DNA from: Apostichopus japonicus
Lineage: Eukaryota; Echinodermata; Holothuroidea; Aspidochirotida; Stichopodidae
DNA length: 64,000 nucleotides
NCBI RefSeq assembly: GCF_037975245.1
Contig: NC_092571.1
Location: 22,823,564 to 22,887,563, forward strand
Reading direction: 5' to 3'
Position 1 is the first letter of the stretch; every line of letters begins with the position of its first letter. Below are positions 1-11,000 of this stretch, in pieces. The notes under the pieces are model-generated. The model was not told the DNA's origin and ran no database searches. It saw only the letters and a list, made by a program, of their open reading frames with translations. Position numbers and translations under genes: made by a program.

Positions 1-3000
1 CACTCTACTGTTTGCAAGAATCCTATTGCTTGTAATGTAGGTCGTTTCATTACTGTCTGCATTTTGTAGCGACATGAACAAAACGTCACTTGCAAGCAAC
101 AGAAAGTTAACTTTTTTAGATGGTCGCACACGGTTTGGGGCGAGTCTTCAATGCCTTTAATATTTCAAAGGTATGTAGCAGAACCCTGGCAAATGTGACT
201 CTCATTTGTGAAATTATTATAGTATGAAACAATTTAATGTTCAAAGATTAACTAGGATATACTTTTAAAGAAAGAATTTCATGAAACAATGTATACAATA
301 CAGAACGCATTAGTGAAAAAATCCATTTCCGAGCTTCTTATGTAGTTCCATTGTTGAAGCATGAAATATTGCAAGATATTAAACCTAAGTTGGGAGAAGT
401 GCATTGTGCAATAATGCAGGCGATTTGTTACATTGACTTCACCAACAACGTTTTTTGGTGGGGGGGGGGGTTTATTAACTTGAAAATGATTATAATAACA
501 TTGAAAATAAATTAAACTGTGTGACAGGATGATATTTTGTAATATAAAATATATTGGAGGCATAATCAAGTGGCTTTATATAAAATTAGTACAGTGATTT
601 TCCTTGATGTATCCCCCCAAAAAAAGGCAAACGACAGTTTGATGTGTTGTACTTGGATGGCATCACAAATAATGTATGCAATGTACTTAAAACTATTAGA
701 TAGACTTAACTAGAAATTTCATACAAAATTTGGAAAGTGTGAAGAAATTTGAAGTACTGCAGATTTGTTTAGAGTCATTGCTGTTGTTACGTTCAAATGA
801 TGCAACTTCTCATCTCAGAAGAAGTTGTGATGGAAATACACCCTGTTTTATTAAGATTCCAGGGTTGTTTGCAACACTGAGAATAAACGGCTTGAAAGTG
901 TTGTCTGTACGCTTTTAATTAATTTGCAAATTGGTCCTGTTAAGTCAGGTAGATATCGGTGTTATAGTACAAAAATTGTTTAATCACAAAATGAATATTA
1001 GTCAAGATTGTCAAAAAGCACCGAAAAGCACAAACTCGTGTATTTTGCCATTTATCCGCTATAAATGTGATATTTGTGAGAATGTGTTTGGTATCTGTAA
1101 TAAGCCACTATTTAAAGTTTTTACTCTTATGAGAGATACTGTAATTCTGTTACAGTGTCTGGAAGTATAAAAGAGGAGAAACACAACCTTTTTTGTTTGG
1201 TTTTTGTGTGTATTTGTATAGGCATCAGGAGTAAGCTCAGGCCCAGTGGACAATTATACCATATTTTCCCGGTCCCCTCCATATTTTCATAGGCCCCCAG
1301 ATTGATCCTGGGGATGTAGGCCCTCCATACTCCTCCCCCCCCCTCACCCCAACTCATCAGACTTGTGTATGCGTGTCTTTTAGGTCATTTATCGGAATCC
1401 TGCTGACCTAACCATATAATATATTCATGCATGGTTATAAACAGAGCAGTCCATGCAGATTTTCTTCCATTCAAAATTCTCTCAAATTCAAAATGGACTG
1501 AAAATCGTTTATCCTATTGTGAACTGAGGTGACACGTATGGCGGTGAGTCATTTGGCATACACACACATACCTCAATGTTCGTAAATGTGCTGGCTTTAA
1601 TTAGCAACCTTGAGCAGTTTTCCAATCGTTCGATTCAGATTACTCTCCACCACAACCTATTTATTCTTCTTTTCATATTATATTATACATAGGCTATCGC
1701 TGTCTGGGACCCTTATACTAATTTAAGAGACGTCGAGATGAGTCCAATATATTATAATCTTCAGCGAGAACATTACCCTCTTTTCGTAATGTTTTTCTTG
1801 GCTGCTCTGTCAAATTAAGTATTTTGCCAGTAATATCAGCTGTTTCCACAAGGATGAGGCTCTTGATAAGATGTTCATGTAGTTGCTATGAGTCATAACA
1901 TGTGAGTCAAAGACTCAATGCAAGTAAGTAGCTATGTTTTTGCATTCGTGAAATTTGAGTACAGATGAGACTTTCAAGTGAAGTGTGTATACCCTGAACA
2001 CGAGTAGAACTGTCTCATGCCTGAAATCAAATGCGAGCTATGAAGACAGGGCAGAGGCCAGCTTTCAAAATGGAGAAGGCAAATGCATTGGCTCTGTGGA
2101 TGGGATGTGGGGGGGGGGCTAGCAGGCCCACCCCAACCCACAATATTTGTCTGGCCACCTCAAAATGTCTGTATCTGTACATAAGTAGTTCGAGCAATGC
2201 TCTGTCTGCCCTGTAGAAAAGTATTGGGTCCATTATTGATGAAAAAATAATAATTAAAAAATCTAGCTACGCCCCTGTGTGGCGGAATGGGCATGGCGAG
2301 GAAGGGATGAGACTATTGGGCAAATTACGGAGGGAACTTGGAGTGGTACCGTAGGCCAATATAGTTTATGTTATGTTAGTTCTTATATTTGGGGACTCGA
2401 GATGAAGGCTGAAGAGGTCTTTGCACCCGATCCTCCGTCCAACCGTCCTCAAGGCCGCAAACTTCTGTAACTTATAAGCAAGGAAATGCATTGGTTTTTG
2501 TCGAGCATCAACTCGGTTGCTTTGGCCTACGCTCCACCGGTTTCCTACGGTCTCTTTATGCTCCTCCCGTATACAAACAAACCAAACAAAGTTAACATAT
2601 GTAATATTAATAAAACATCAATAATAAGAAGCTCTTAAGAATTTCCCATTGAAAGCATCTTCACATCTTCCCTCTTTGAGCCCAGCAGGAGGATTTCAGT
2701 TGTTTGTGTAATGGATTATCTGTGTTATGTTGTGGTACATATCCATACATGGTATAGAAAGTAACACCGTCCATAAGATTATCTGGGTTTCGGTGAACTT
2801 CTCAACCCTACTCAGCTTAAAGTGAAGATTTGTTCATATCCATGCAGTTTAATCCAGACGTAAGATATTTCACACCTTACATTCAATTCTCTAAAAGGAA
2901 TAAAATCGTTTTCCGCGAGATTGGTATATCCAATTCAGTTGTTTGTGTTATTCACGTTGTCAGTGACGCAACCAGAAAAACTGGCATTACCGTACAGGTA

Positions 3001-3372
3001 TATATGAGCAGGGAGAAGAGGAGCCCGTTCCCCCTCCCCACTTTTTAAAGTGGGGGGGGGGCAGAAGCATCTTTCTGCTCCCTCACATCTTCGAGTTATG
3101 GATATACACTCCACGTCGGTGCTAAATCGTGTAATTGGATCCTCTGTATTAGCGAAAGAATCATGTGCCAGGCAATTAAATGATCAATTTTTCGTTTCAT
3201 ACATCTCATAGTACGTCGAAAATTTTCGTATTTTATTTTCTCGAAATTTCAACGAAAACACAAGTCATATAAATATAGGGGGTTATGGTTGACGTAGTGA
3301 TTAACCCGACCTTGGTTATCTACATTTTGTTTAAACCTATTTTATTCTTATATAAGCTTACTGTTTAATATT
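1..3372. other. Upstream non-coding region
   Basis: AT-rich sequence with no frame that resembles a known protein. The open frames are short, lack similarity I can recognise, and are interrupted in every direction. It holds a G11 tract (460-470), a G10 tract (2109-2118), a C-rich stretch near 1335-1350 and an orphan transposon end near 2262-2277. I see no RNA gene here. It is probably intergenic DNA upstream of the agrin-like gene, although an unrecognised non-coding exon cannot be excluded. Confidence 0.6.
2262..2277. repeat. Orphan hAT-type MITE terminus
   Basis: The sequence ending at 2277 reads CTAGCTACGCCCCTG, the reverse complement of the CAGGGGCGTAGC terminus that bounds the complete element at 3381-4330. 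No matching left end with an 8-bp duplication (expected TGTGGCGG) was found upstream. The segment starting CAGGGCAGAGGCCAGC near 2047 is the closest candidate, but its flank does not match. This is likely a truncated or internally deleted copy. Confidence 0.35.
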
Positions 3373-3380
3373 GTTACATG

Positions 3381-4330
3381 CAGGGGCGTAGCGAAGGGGT
3401 TTTTGTTGGGGGGGTGTGGAGAATTTGATTTGCCGACGGATCTGGAAGTGGTGACTGAAATGGGGGAGGGGTCTAAGGGGAGGGGTACCCCTACCCTTTG
3501 GCAATTTTTTAGATTTGAAACGTCCTTAGATGCAATCTGGTGCATATTTTATGTCAAATTTCAATTGCCGACGGATCTGGAAGTGGTGACTGAAATGGGG
3601 GAGGGGTCTAAGGGGAGGGGGTCTACCCCTCCCCTTTGGAAAATATTTAGTTTTGAAACGTCCTTAGATGCAATCTGGTGTATATTTTAAGTCAAATTTG
3701 ATTTGCCGACGGATCTGGAAGTGGTGACTGAAATGGGGGGAGGGGTCTAAGGGGAGGGGGTCTACCCCTCCCCTTTGGCATTTTTTAGATTTGAAACGTC
3801 CTTAGATGCAATCTGGTGCATATTTTAAGTCAAATTTCAATTGCCGACGGATCTGGAAGTGGTGACTGAAATGGGGGAGGGGTCTAAGGGTAGGGGGTGT
3901 CCCCTCCCCTCCCCTTTGGAAAATTTTTAGTTTTGAAACGTCCTTAGATGCAATCTGGTGTATATTTTAAGTCAAATTTGATTTGCCGACGGATCTGGAA
4001 GTGGTGACTGAAATGGGGGAGGGGTCTAAGGGTAGGGGGTCTACCCCTCCCCTCTGGAAAATTTTTAGTTTTGAAACGTCCTTAGATGCAATCTGGTGCA
4101 TATTTTAAGTTAAATTTGGCACGGAAGAAGCTCCCGTTCTCCTTTTCTCTATTCAGCTTTCCTTCTTTCTTCCCCTTCCGCTCTCTACACCTTTTCTCCT
4201 TTTGCCGACAGACCCAAAATTTGCCGACAGCGACCAAATTATTGGGGGGGGGGGTGTGACACCCCCACGCCCCCCACACCCCCCACGCCCCCCACACCCC
4301 CCACACCCCCCTTCGCTCGCTACGCCCCTG
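3381..4330. mobile_element. Non-autonomous hAT-type MITE, complete
   Basis: A 950-bp element with 14-bp perfect terminal inverted repeats (CAGGGGCGTAGCGA at the left, its complement at the right) and a perfect 8-bp target duplication, GTTACATG, at 3373-3380 and 4331-4338. Eight-bp duplications and CAG-type ends are hallmarks of the hAT superfamily. It has no transposase frame. The interior is mostly a tandem array (3431-4118) followed by a C-rich run of CCCCCACACC-like units next to the right end. Movement would have depended on a transposase supplied elsewhere. Confidence 0.88.
3431..4118 (+). repeat. Tandem array, ~138-bp unit, five copies
   Basis: Five head-to-tail copies, each starting with TGCCGACGGATCTGGAAGTG, begin at 3431, 3566, 3704, 3842 and 3984, so the period is 135-142 bp. 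Units differ by small indels in the G-rich (GGGGAGGGGTCTAAGGGGAG-like) part and by alternating A/T-rich linkers. The array lies wholly inside the MITE. One frame stays open across part of it only because the repeat lacks stops there; I do not regard that as a gene. Confidence 0.93.
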
Positions 4331-4338
4331 GTTACATG

Positions 4339-6900
4339 TTAAAAGTTATTGACAGACTTAAGTCGATGACACGAGGAGGAAAGTGTTAGTCGTGCGGGGT
4401 GGTGGGTGTAGGAAGGGGGGGTTCATCTATCCCCTCCTCTCTTATATGAGGGTACACTAGACTAGTTAATGAACTAAGGGGGTAAACTATCCTTTGTAAC
4501 CATGATGGGTTCCTTTGCTCAAAAGATGACGTACTAGATAAACATCGGACTAGTTTAGTATTTTGCTAAAAGTAAGCATTCCCTTCAGAGATTCCTTCCT
4601 GTTCTGTTTAATAGTGCGAGGAGAATAATTTCTTGTGTATTTGACTTGGACTGCACGCTGAAGTGAATGCTTAACAATGGCAGCACACTGCTTGACATAA
4701 CTTGTATAAAAAAAAAACATAAATCTAAGTCGAAACTGATGAGTCACACAATTCAAATATAAGGCATAATAAACTTGAGACTTCAGACTTATTGAGAATT
4801 GGATTCAGATTGAAAGCCTCGAAGGTAAATCATGAATCAAATCAGTTTCTTGAGGAGTGCCAAAGAAGAATATAACGTAAATTTAGGGGGGGGGGAGGGT
4901 AATGAAAAATTAATCTCCCAACCCTAACACCGAGACAAAAGTTAATCAAACAAACATCACCCCTCCCCAACAGAAAAAAAATACAAAATGCAGAGCCCCA
5001 GCATGGTGACGGTTTTTTAACTGTTTAAAAGACCGGCCTCACATTTTCGAGTTAGAATGGAAAATTTCACCACGTTGTTCGTTCATATATCACTATTATA
5101 ATACACAACGAACAAAGGAAGTTCCATTTGGGGAAGGGGAGACGGGTCCGGGAGGGTTTGTGATGTTGGGAATTGTAACTTATTTCTTTTGGAAGCTACA
5201 GACGTATTTGTCCTTCAAGCAAGACGGAACCATTGTTACGCAGACAGAGGCTATGGCCCCTTCACATTACTAGATGATGGTGAGTGCGTTCATGATATTC
5301 GAAAGTATCGTATGTATGTGCATTCAGCTGGAAAGGTGATGATATAAGGGGCGGCAAAGAATGAGACAAGAGCCCCAGTCAAGCATAATGCTTACACCAT
5401 TGACGTTAGGCTTCCAATCTTAGAAAGAAAAAGGGCAAATAGTGGGTATGCCGTAGAAATTAAGCAGAGAGAAAGAAAATTGCAAGTTAATACATCACAG
5501 CGTTGCCCATTGAGCACCCTCAGATAACAGGATATTGTGCAGTATACAAACATTAATAAGCCCTACTGAGGGTAAGAGGGATGGGGAGGGGTGGATATGG
5601 TATAGTGGCATTGAATGGAAGATTAACAAATTGCGTATTCGAAAGTACCTTGATGTACCAATTCATCCCCTGCGTCAAGTCAATTTTATATCAATACCCC
5701 CACCCATCTCTTTTTTCCCCGGTCCCTGACAAACTCCAGTTATCTGGCTGATTGCTCGGTACCGGTACTGACTCTTTGTCACATTGTGATCACTTCATTT
5801 ATATGAAGCAAATAATGACATATCGTGTCTGGAAACCGGTTTGTCTTTCCTTTCTGAAGTTTGACTTTCTGAAATGTATGTTAACACCTACTTGTGTGTG
5901 TGTTTATGTATGTAGGCCTATGTCTATAAACGATGTGATCACACCTTTGTACAAACATTACTGTATACCATGCGATTCTGGTGAAAACATCCTTTGAGGT
6001 ATTGTTTTTACATCCGCAGCCCACAAAAGAGAAGAGAGAGATAGAAAAAAATAAACCTATTCACCGTTTTCGGGTAATTGACTAAGTTCATTACACTTTG
6101 TCCCCAATCGTTAACATCAACTCAAGTATTTATTTATCACACCTGTTCACAATCACTATCCTGCAAATTTCCCATCGCATCGCAGGAAGCCAATCAATCT
6201 TTAATAATATAGAAGCACGCCCTCTATAAGCTACTGTTGTAATTTTACAAATGACCTTCGTTGGACAAACCAATCACTTCCTCAGAGAGGATCAGAAGAT
6301 CCAATAGTCCACATAAAAGACCCAAATGAACAAAACCGGTCAACATAATCCTCAAATCCTGTCAATGAAGCAGTCTTAAACCAATTGACAGTTTTCGATA
6401 GCAAAACCAACTCAGGAAAATCATTCCATTTATTTCACTATCCTCTGAGAAAAGAAGTTCTTAACGAAAATTAGACCCAATAAAATATGACTGCAACTGA
6501 AGACTGTAGCCTTCTTGAACTGGAAAAGCTGAAATATCACTTTATGACAATTTATGGAATATGCGTGAACTATCGGGAAAATCTGAATATCTATAATTTA
6601 TTCTACTCAAATCTGCTTCATGCATAGAGTCACTCTTAAATAACTACCATAGGTTTACACTCGAATTTCACAGATATACCTTTCCGACAACAATAGGCCT
6701 TATAATGTTCTATTTGAACTAAGCGTAATTCTTTCCATAGTACAAATGCGTTAGATGGAACGATCTTACTATAACGGATTTAGTTTTGCAACTTGCAAGC
6801 ACCACAGCTGGTTTTATATTGTTTGGTAGAATTGTTCGCTTTGTAACATATTTGTATGGCCAACCGTCGTACCCTATCCAGATATATCATGTAAATAAAA
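4339..6900. other. Upstream non-coding region
   Basis: No recognisable coding sequence. It contains a G10 tract (4886-4895), one exon-like segment (5202-5279, listed separately), a short TG-rich stretch near 5895 and a purine stretch near 6025-6050. From about 6100 to 6900 the sequence is AT-rich with stops in all frames. Confidence 0.55.
5202..5279 (+). other. Weak candidate exon (unrecognised)
   Basis: A 78-bp segment lies between a possible acceptor (pyrimidine stretch TATTTCTTTT, then CTACAG ending at 5201) and a strong donor (GATG followed by GTGAGT from 5280). One + strand frame is open through it and on both sides (stops at about 5100 and 5343), and both boundaries would be phase 1. 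The 25 whole codons include NHCYADRGYGPFTLLDD, which I cannot assign to a family. It lies about 2.3 kb upstream of the NtA start codon. It may be an exon of a neighbouring gene, an upstream exon, or chance. Confidence 0.2.
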
Positions 6901-6929
6901 CACCACGCAATATATCTAGTGTCAACGGT

Positions 6930-7553
6930 ACCGGTAACTTCTAAGACCGTTGAATGCATTCCGCTCGTGCGACGGTTTTATTGTACGCGGCCTTTACTAT
7001 AAAGAACTCTAAAAGTTTTAGTGTCTAATTTTCATAAGGCACACTATTTACGCATGCGTATTAAGTTTTTGTACTTTTAGTAGTTTAGTGTTATATTCAT
7101 AAGGGGTAAGTGAATACACACCGTTCAAACTTCATACTGTGCGTACGTACGACAGGTACTTGATAAAGCCTAGTTGCATGTGCATTACTCCGAAGTTAGT
7201 CGGAAGCGCACAGGAACAAGTGAAGAGTAAATCCTCGACTCTTCCAAGATTTGGATTTAGCGTTTCTTGAGGAACCACACATGTCCTCTTCTAAAGGCTT
7301 GTGACATGCTCTTTTGGATTTATTAGCGGATTAACAAAGTTTGACACAATTCGACTGGAAAGCAGGCCTGTTAGGCGGGGTTTTTCTACTGGTAGTGACA
7401 GGTACTGTTGTTACTAAGAGTAAGATAGGCCTGGACTGAAGTTAGGCAACGTCCGGTCACTAGTATTGGATTTGATTGCTTGGTCTGTTGGGTTTAGCGT
7501 TTGAGTTCATTGCATATTACACCAGGGAATAGGCACCTCATTCGCCAGGAAAA
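6930..7553 (+). promoter_or_regulatory. Candidate promoter and 5'UTR of the agrin-like gene
   Basis: CpG-containing words become noticeably denser here than in the flanks (CCGCTCGTGCGACGG near 6961, GTACGCGG near 6984, CGTACGTACGAC near 7143). A 12-bp palindrome TACGCATGCGTA at 7049-7060 resembles an NRF-1 core. I see no convincing TATA box at a fixed distance, so initiation may be dispersed. A possible leader donor (GGG|GTAAGTG at 7105/7106) and acceptor (ACACCAG ending near 7524) would allow a spliced leader. An in-frame TAG at 7530-7532 precedes the start codon. The transcription start cannot be placed from sequence alone. Confidence 0.4.
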
Positions 7554-7998
7554 ATGTATCTTGGAGCTTGGACTGCAATTTTGGCTTTAGGCCTTTGCGT
7601 TCCATCCTGCTTATCGATGGTAGTCATTACTAAATCCACGACATCTTGCAATGAAGATTCATTGATGAATAGAGAAGGTAGGGCCGATGTAATTTTATCT
7701 GGCCTTGTGGATAAAGTTGTTCGAGAACCCCAGAAGCCTGTGTACAAATGTGAAGTCAAGGTCGTGAGAGTCTTCAAAGGAGCTGAAGCCTTACATAATG
7801 GTATCTCACCAGTGATGCAGGAAGAAAAAATTATGGTTGGAGGTTTTGGAGATCCAGCTATTTGTTCAAACACTGTCCATGAGGGTGATACCAAGATTTT
7901 ACTATTGGGTGTTGACAAGAAAGGTCACCTATTCCTCAACTCCAGTTTGCTAACCATCACATACAACAACCTAGAAGTTGTGGATGGCATAGTAAATG
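7554..7998 (+). CDS. Agrin-like protein, first coding exon (signal peptide + NtA domain)
   Basis: Encodes the N-terminus of a secreted, agrin-like extracellular-matrix protein. Residues 1-21 form a hydrophobic signal peptide ending near Cys19-Leu20-Ser21. Residues about 31-147 match the agrin NtA domain, an OB-fold module that binds the laminin coiled coil and anchors agrin in basement membranes. Visible landmarks are SCNEDSLMNREGRADVILSG, YKCEVKVVRVFKG, the signature GGFGDPAICSN (96-106), GDTKI and LNSSLLTITYNNLE. Cys32, Cys66 and Cys104 align with conserved NtA cysteines. Asn129 is in an N-S-S glycosylation sequon. The start is supported by A at -3 and an in-frame stop at 7530. The exon ends in phase 1, after Asn148 plus one G, at a consensus donor. 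The frame continues into the intron to a stop at 8049-8051, so read-through would give a 165-residue protein. The Kazal, laminin-G and other agrin modules are not seen. A separate NtA-only protein remains possible, so I leave the symbol blank. Confidence 0.86.
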
Positions 7999-8004
7999 GT
8001 AAGT
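7999..8004 (+). other. 5' splice donor of the NtA exon
   Basis: ATG|GTAAGT is a perfect U1 match in the intronic half. It falls exactly where similarity to the NtA domain ends. A phase-1 boundary is the usual arrangement for shuffled extracellular modules. Confidence 0.85.
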
Positions 8005-11000
8005 TTCATTGCAGTTACCTTGCCACATGTGTTTATCAGAGCTCTTGGTAAAATAGGCTACCATGGCTCAAGGCCATGTTTTTTAATACTTCTTTGGATG
8101 GTTAATGCAGGCCAGTATTACGTAATCCCGCTTTAAAATATGGAATGGTAGTGCCAATGGTATATATCTGTAGCCTAAGTATGTCATTAATCCAATTTCT
8201 TAGTGTCTGATTATCCAATTGGCAGACCAAGGTGAAGGCGGGGGGCCAGGGGGCACCATGAACACAAAAGACCTAATCAGATTGTGCCTGTAAAACTGGG
8301 GAGCTAGGAGGAGGGAGAGGCATGCATGTTGCCATATAGCCCCAGAGGATGTTAATTTGGCACACAGAGATCATAGGCTTTGACCTTGAATATTGATGTA
8401 GACTAGGCCTTATTGTGTTAAAGAAATAATACATGTTTGACCTACTGTACAGTAAGCTGTTTTGAATAGTGTTGTTCAATGCTGTTGTTGTTTAATAACA
8501 AAGGCATTGCTCTTATAACTTCTGTGGATTGTTTAGTGGTATATATAAAATTATTAAACATCATTCTTTTGAGGTTATCAGAATCAGAAATATTTTTATT
8601 CTATGATCAATATTACTCTATCTAGGTATTAATTATAGCCTTGATTCAGTCAGTAGACAATTTGACTGTATAATGAAAATAATATACATAATTATTATCA
8701 TTATTATTATTAATATGATGGTGCCAGCCTACACAACATGAAAATGCAGTCTTCCTGAAGTTAATTTCCACCAATTTCTTATATATCATGGCCAAATTTT
8801 TCTGAATGTTCCTGGACCAGTTGAGGTTGAATCAATCCTTCAAGTTGTTCCTAGATGTTGCAGCCCGGACTAGTACATTTGTAACTAGTCTAGTACTTTT
8901 TAAGATAAATCATAAATCAAGATAGAGCCTGCATGGGCACGAAAACCAAACGGCAATAACTGATTCATTCAAAGCGCCAGTCGTACATCAAGACCGGGAC
9001 CATGTAATTACTAGTATCACAAGTTCTGGAGCTAGTACTGTACATGGTACAATATGGAGCTACCAGTAGAACACATTAACCTTAATACCTACTGATCAAT
9101 GCTTCCAACAAGAAAAATTATGCTAATTAGTTTAAAACTATGGCAACAGATGTTCAACTTGATACTAAACTTAGTAACCCACATTTGTTTTCTCTAGCAT
9201 ATTTTTGGACCTTTTTGACCTTTCAGTAAGAACTACAGTACATAAAAATTTGTCTTAAGCACTGTACTTCTTAGGTTATTTCAATAAGTTTTATCTATCC
9301 ATGCACTTCCAATGAATACACTCTATGCTATGTGTACCTTGCCTACAAAGATGATAATGTTTGGCTTCACAGGAGGTCATGGTTAGAGTGCACACTTTAA
9401 TTAGTTGAGTGGAAGCAGGTAAGTACTGTCATTCCTAAAGTATTCAAACCCACAAACTATTGAGTTTTACCTGATAAGATCTGTACAGTACCCTAGATAC
9501 ATTGGTGTTCTGTTCTGAAACTCCAAAGCATTTTTGTACAGACTTACTCTATATCCATTACCCTATTGGATTTTTTCTTTCAGTATTGATTGACCATGTA
9601 AAATAGAGCTACTGTATAGTAGTGGGGATAATTACTAACTACTTTTCCTTGGGTAATTTGACTTCAAAGATACTTAAATAAATAGATAAAATGCAGTCAA
9701 CTTTCAGTGAAAGGAGTTGAAAAAAAAGTCAAGAAAAGGAGGCTTAGCAGGATCAGGCTGTAATTTACGAATGAGCGTCAACATTTATTGATACTAATTG
9801 GATCAGGAAAGGAATTCAAACTAATCAGAGGTTACAATGAGTCATGGTCCATAAGATGTAAAATTTACAGATGAAAGTACAAGTTAAAGGGGCCATCTAT
9901 GGGGTAAATGCCCTTTATTTCTTAAATGTTTGTGTGTAAGATAAAGTTGACTGAGTTCGTTATCAAGATCCCAACACACATTATGCCGATATATATATAT
10001 ACAGTATAGATCTGCAAGAATTCGGACACAACGTTGACAACCGTTTGCAGTTTGTGTGTCCACTTTTCCTAGATGTCAATGTTAGATTAAATGAGGTTTG
10101 ACAAAAAAACAGAAGAGTCTTGTTCTACATGCAGGAATCAGGCACAGTTTGTTATAATAGGAAGGCAGGATTTTAATACTTCCTTAGAGCATATAAATAA
10201 GGTTCAATGTTTTGTGAATGCTGACATCATCACTCATCCCCTCGTCTTCCAATAAATTATCTTGGAAAACTTACCAAACCCAAGCGCTGGGCTTCTGTCT
10301 CAATGTTCCCGGTTTTAGATCAACACCAGGCTGGTAACTCTTCATATACCCCAATTCTTCCCGAAATATTAAATAATAATATATGTAGTAAATTAAAGAT
10401 TTATTATCATACTGTCACTAAACTTCACTTTAGCTCCAATCCCCCCTCTCCCACCCCAGTTCTCTGCCTTCTACCAATTAGACCTAGTTCTCTGCCAGAT
10501 ATGTAATCCCCTCCTTCTCCAATCTTAACCTTCCCCCCTTCCTCATCTCTTAATAGTTTGGCTCAATTACAGTTTGTGAAAGTATCATAAAAATAACCCA
10601 GACAACTCCACAGGAATTCCCCTTTTACTGTAGAACATGTATCTGGTCCAACAACCAATAAATATGTTCTTCACATTAGAACATATTATTCGCATTGATA
10701 ATTTATGGCCATTTACCCTGTTGCATCCCATCCCCAAAGTTGGTGTTCATTTAAAAATGATTTGCTTATAGTTAGAAGTTATTGTTGGAAAAATTGTGCA
10801 GTTGTCATTTTAGAACTTGTTTCATGGAATCTTTGAACAATGATTCCATACATGTATGCATGTTTGTGGTTTCCAAACACCTTAGAAACAATACAGTTCA
10901 CTAGCATTTGTACAGTACAGTCTATAACATTGACCTTACCTTTGAAAGTGTATCCATGCACTTTACTTACTGTTAATTACACTGAGGCTATCTACAGTTA

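Noticed and set aside
3403-3690. 95-codon frame with repeated TDLEVVTEMGEGSKGRG
   Set aside because: Produced by the ~138-bp tandem array within a MITE. It breaks in later units because of frame-shifting indels.
7538-7918. 126-codon frame on the minus strand opposite the NtA exon
   Set aside because: It is the shadow of the well-supported NtA coding frame.
9373-9418. Short segment between CTTCACAG and CAG|GTAAGT
   Set aside because: Despite the textbook donor, all three frames contain stops, so it cannot be a coding exon. It could at most be a cryptic or non-coding exon.
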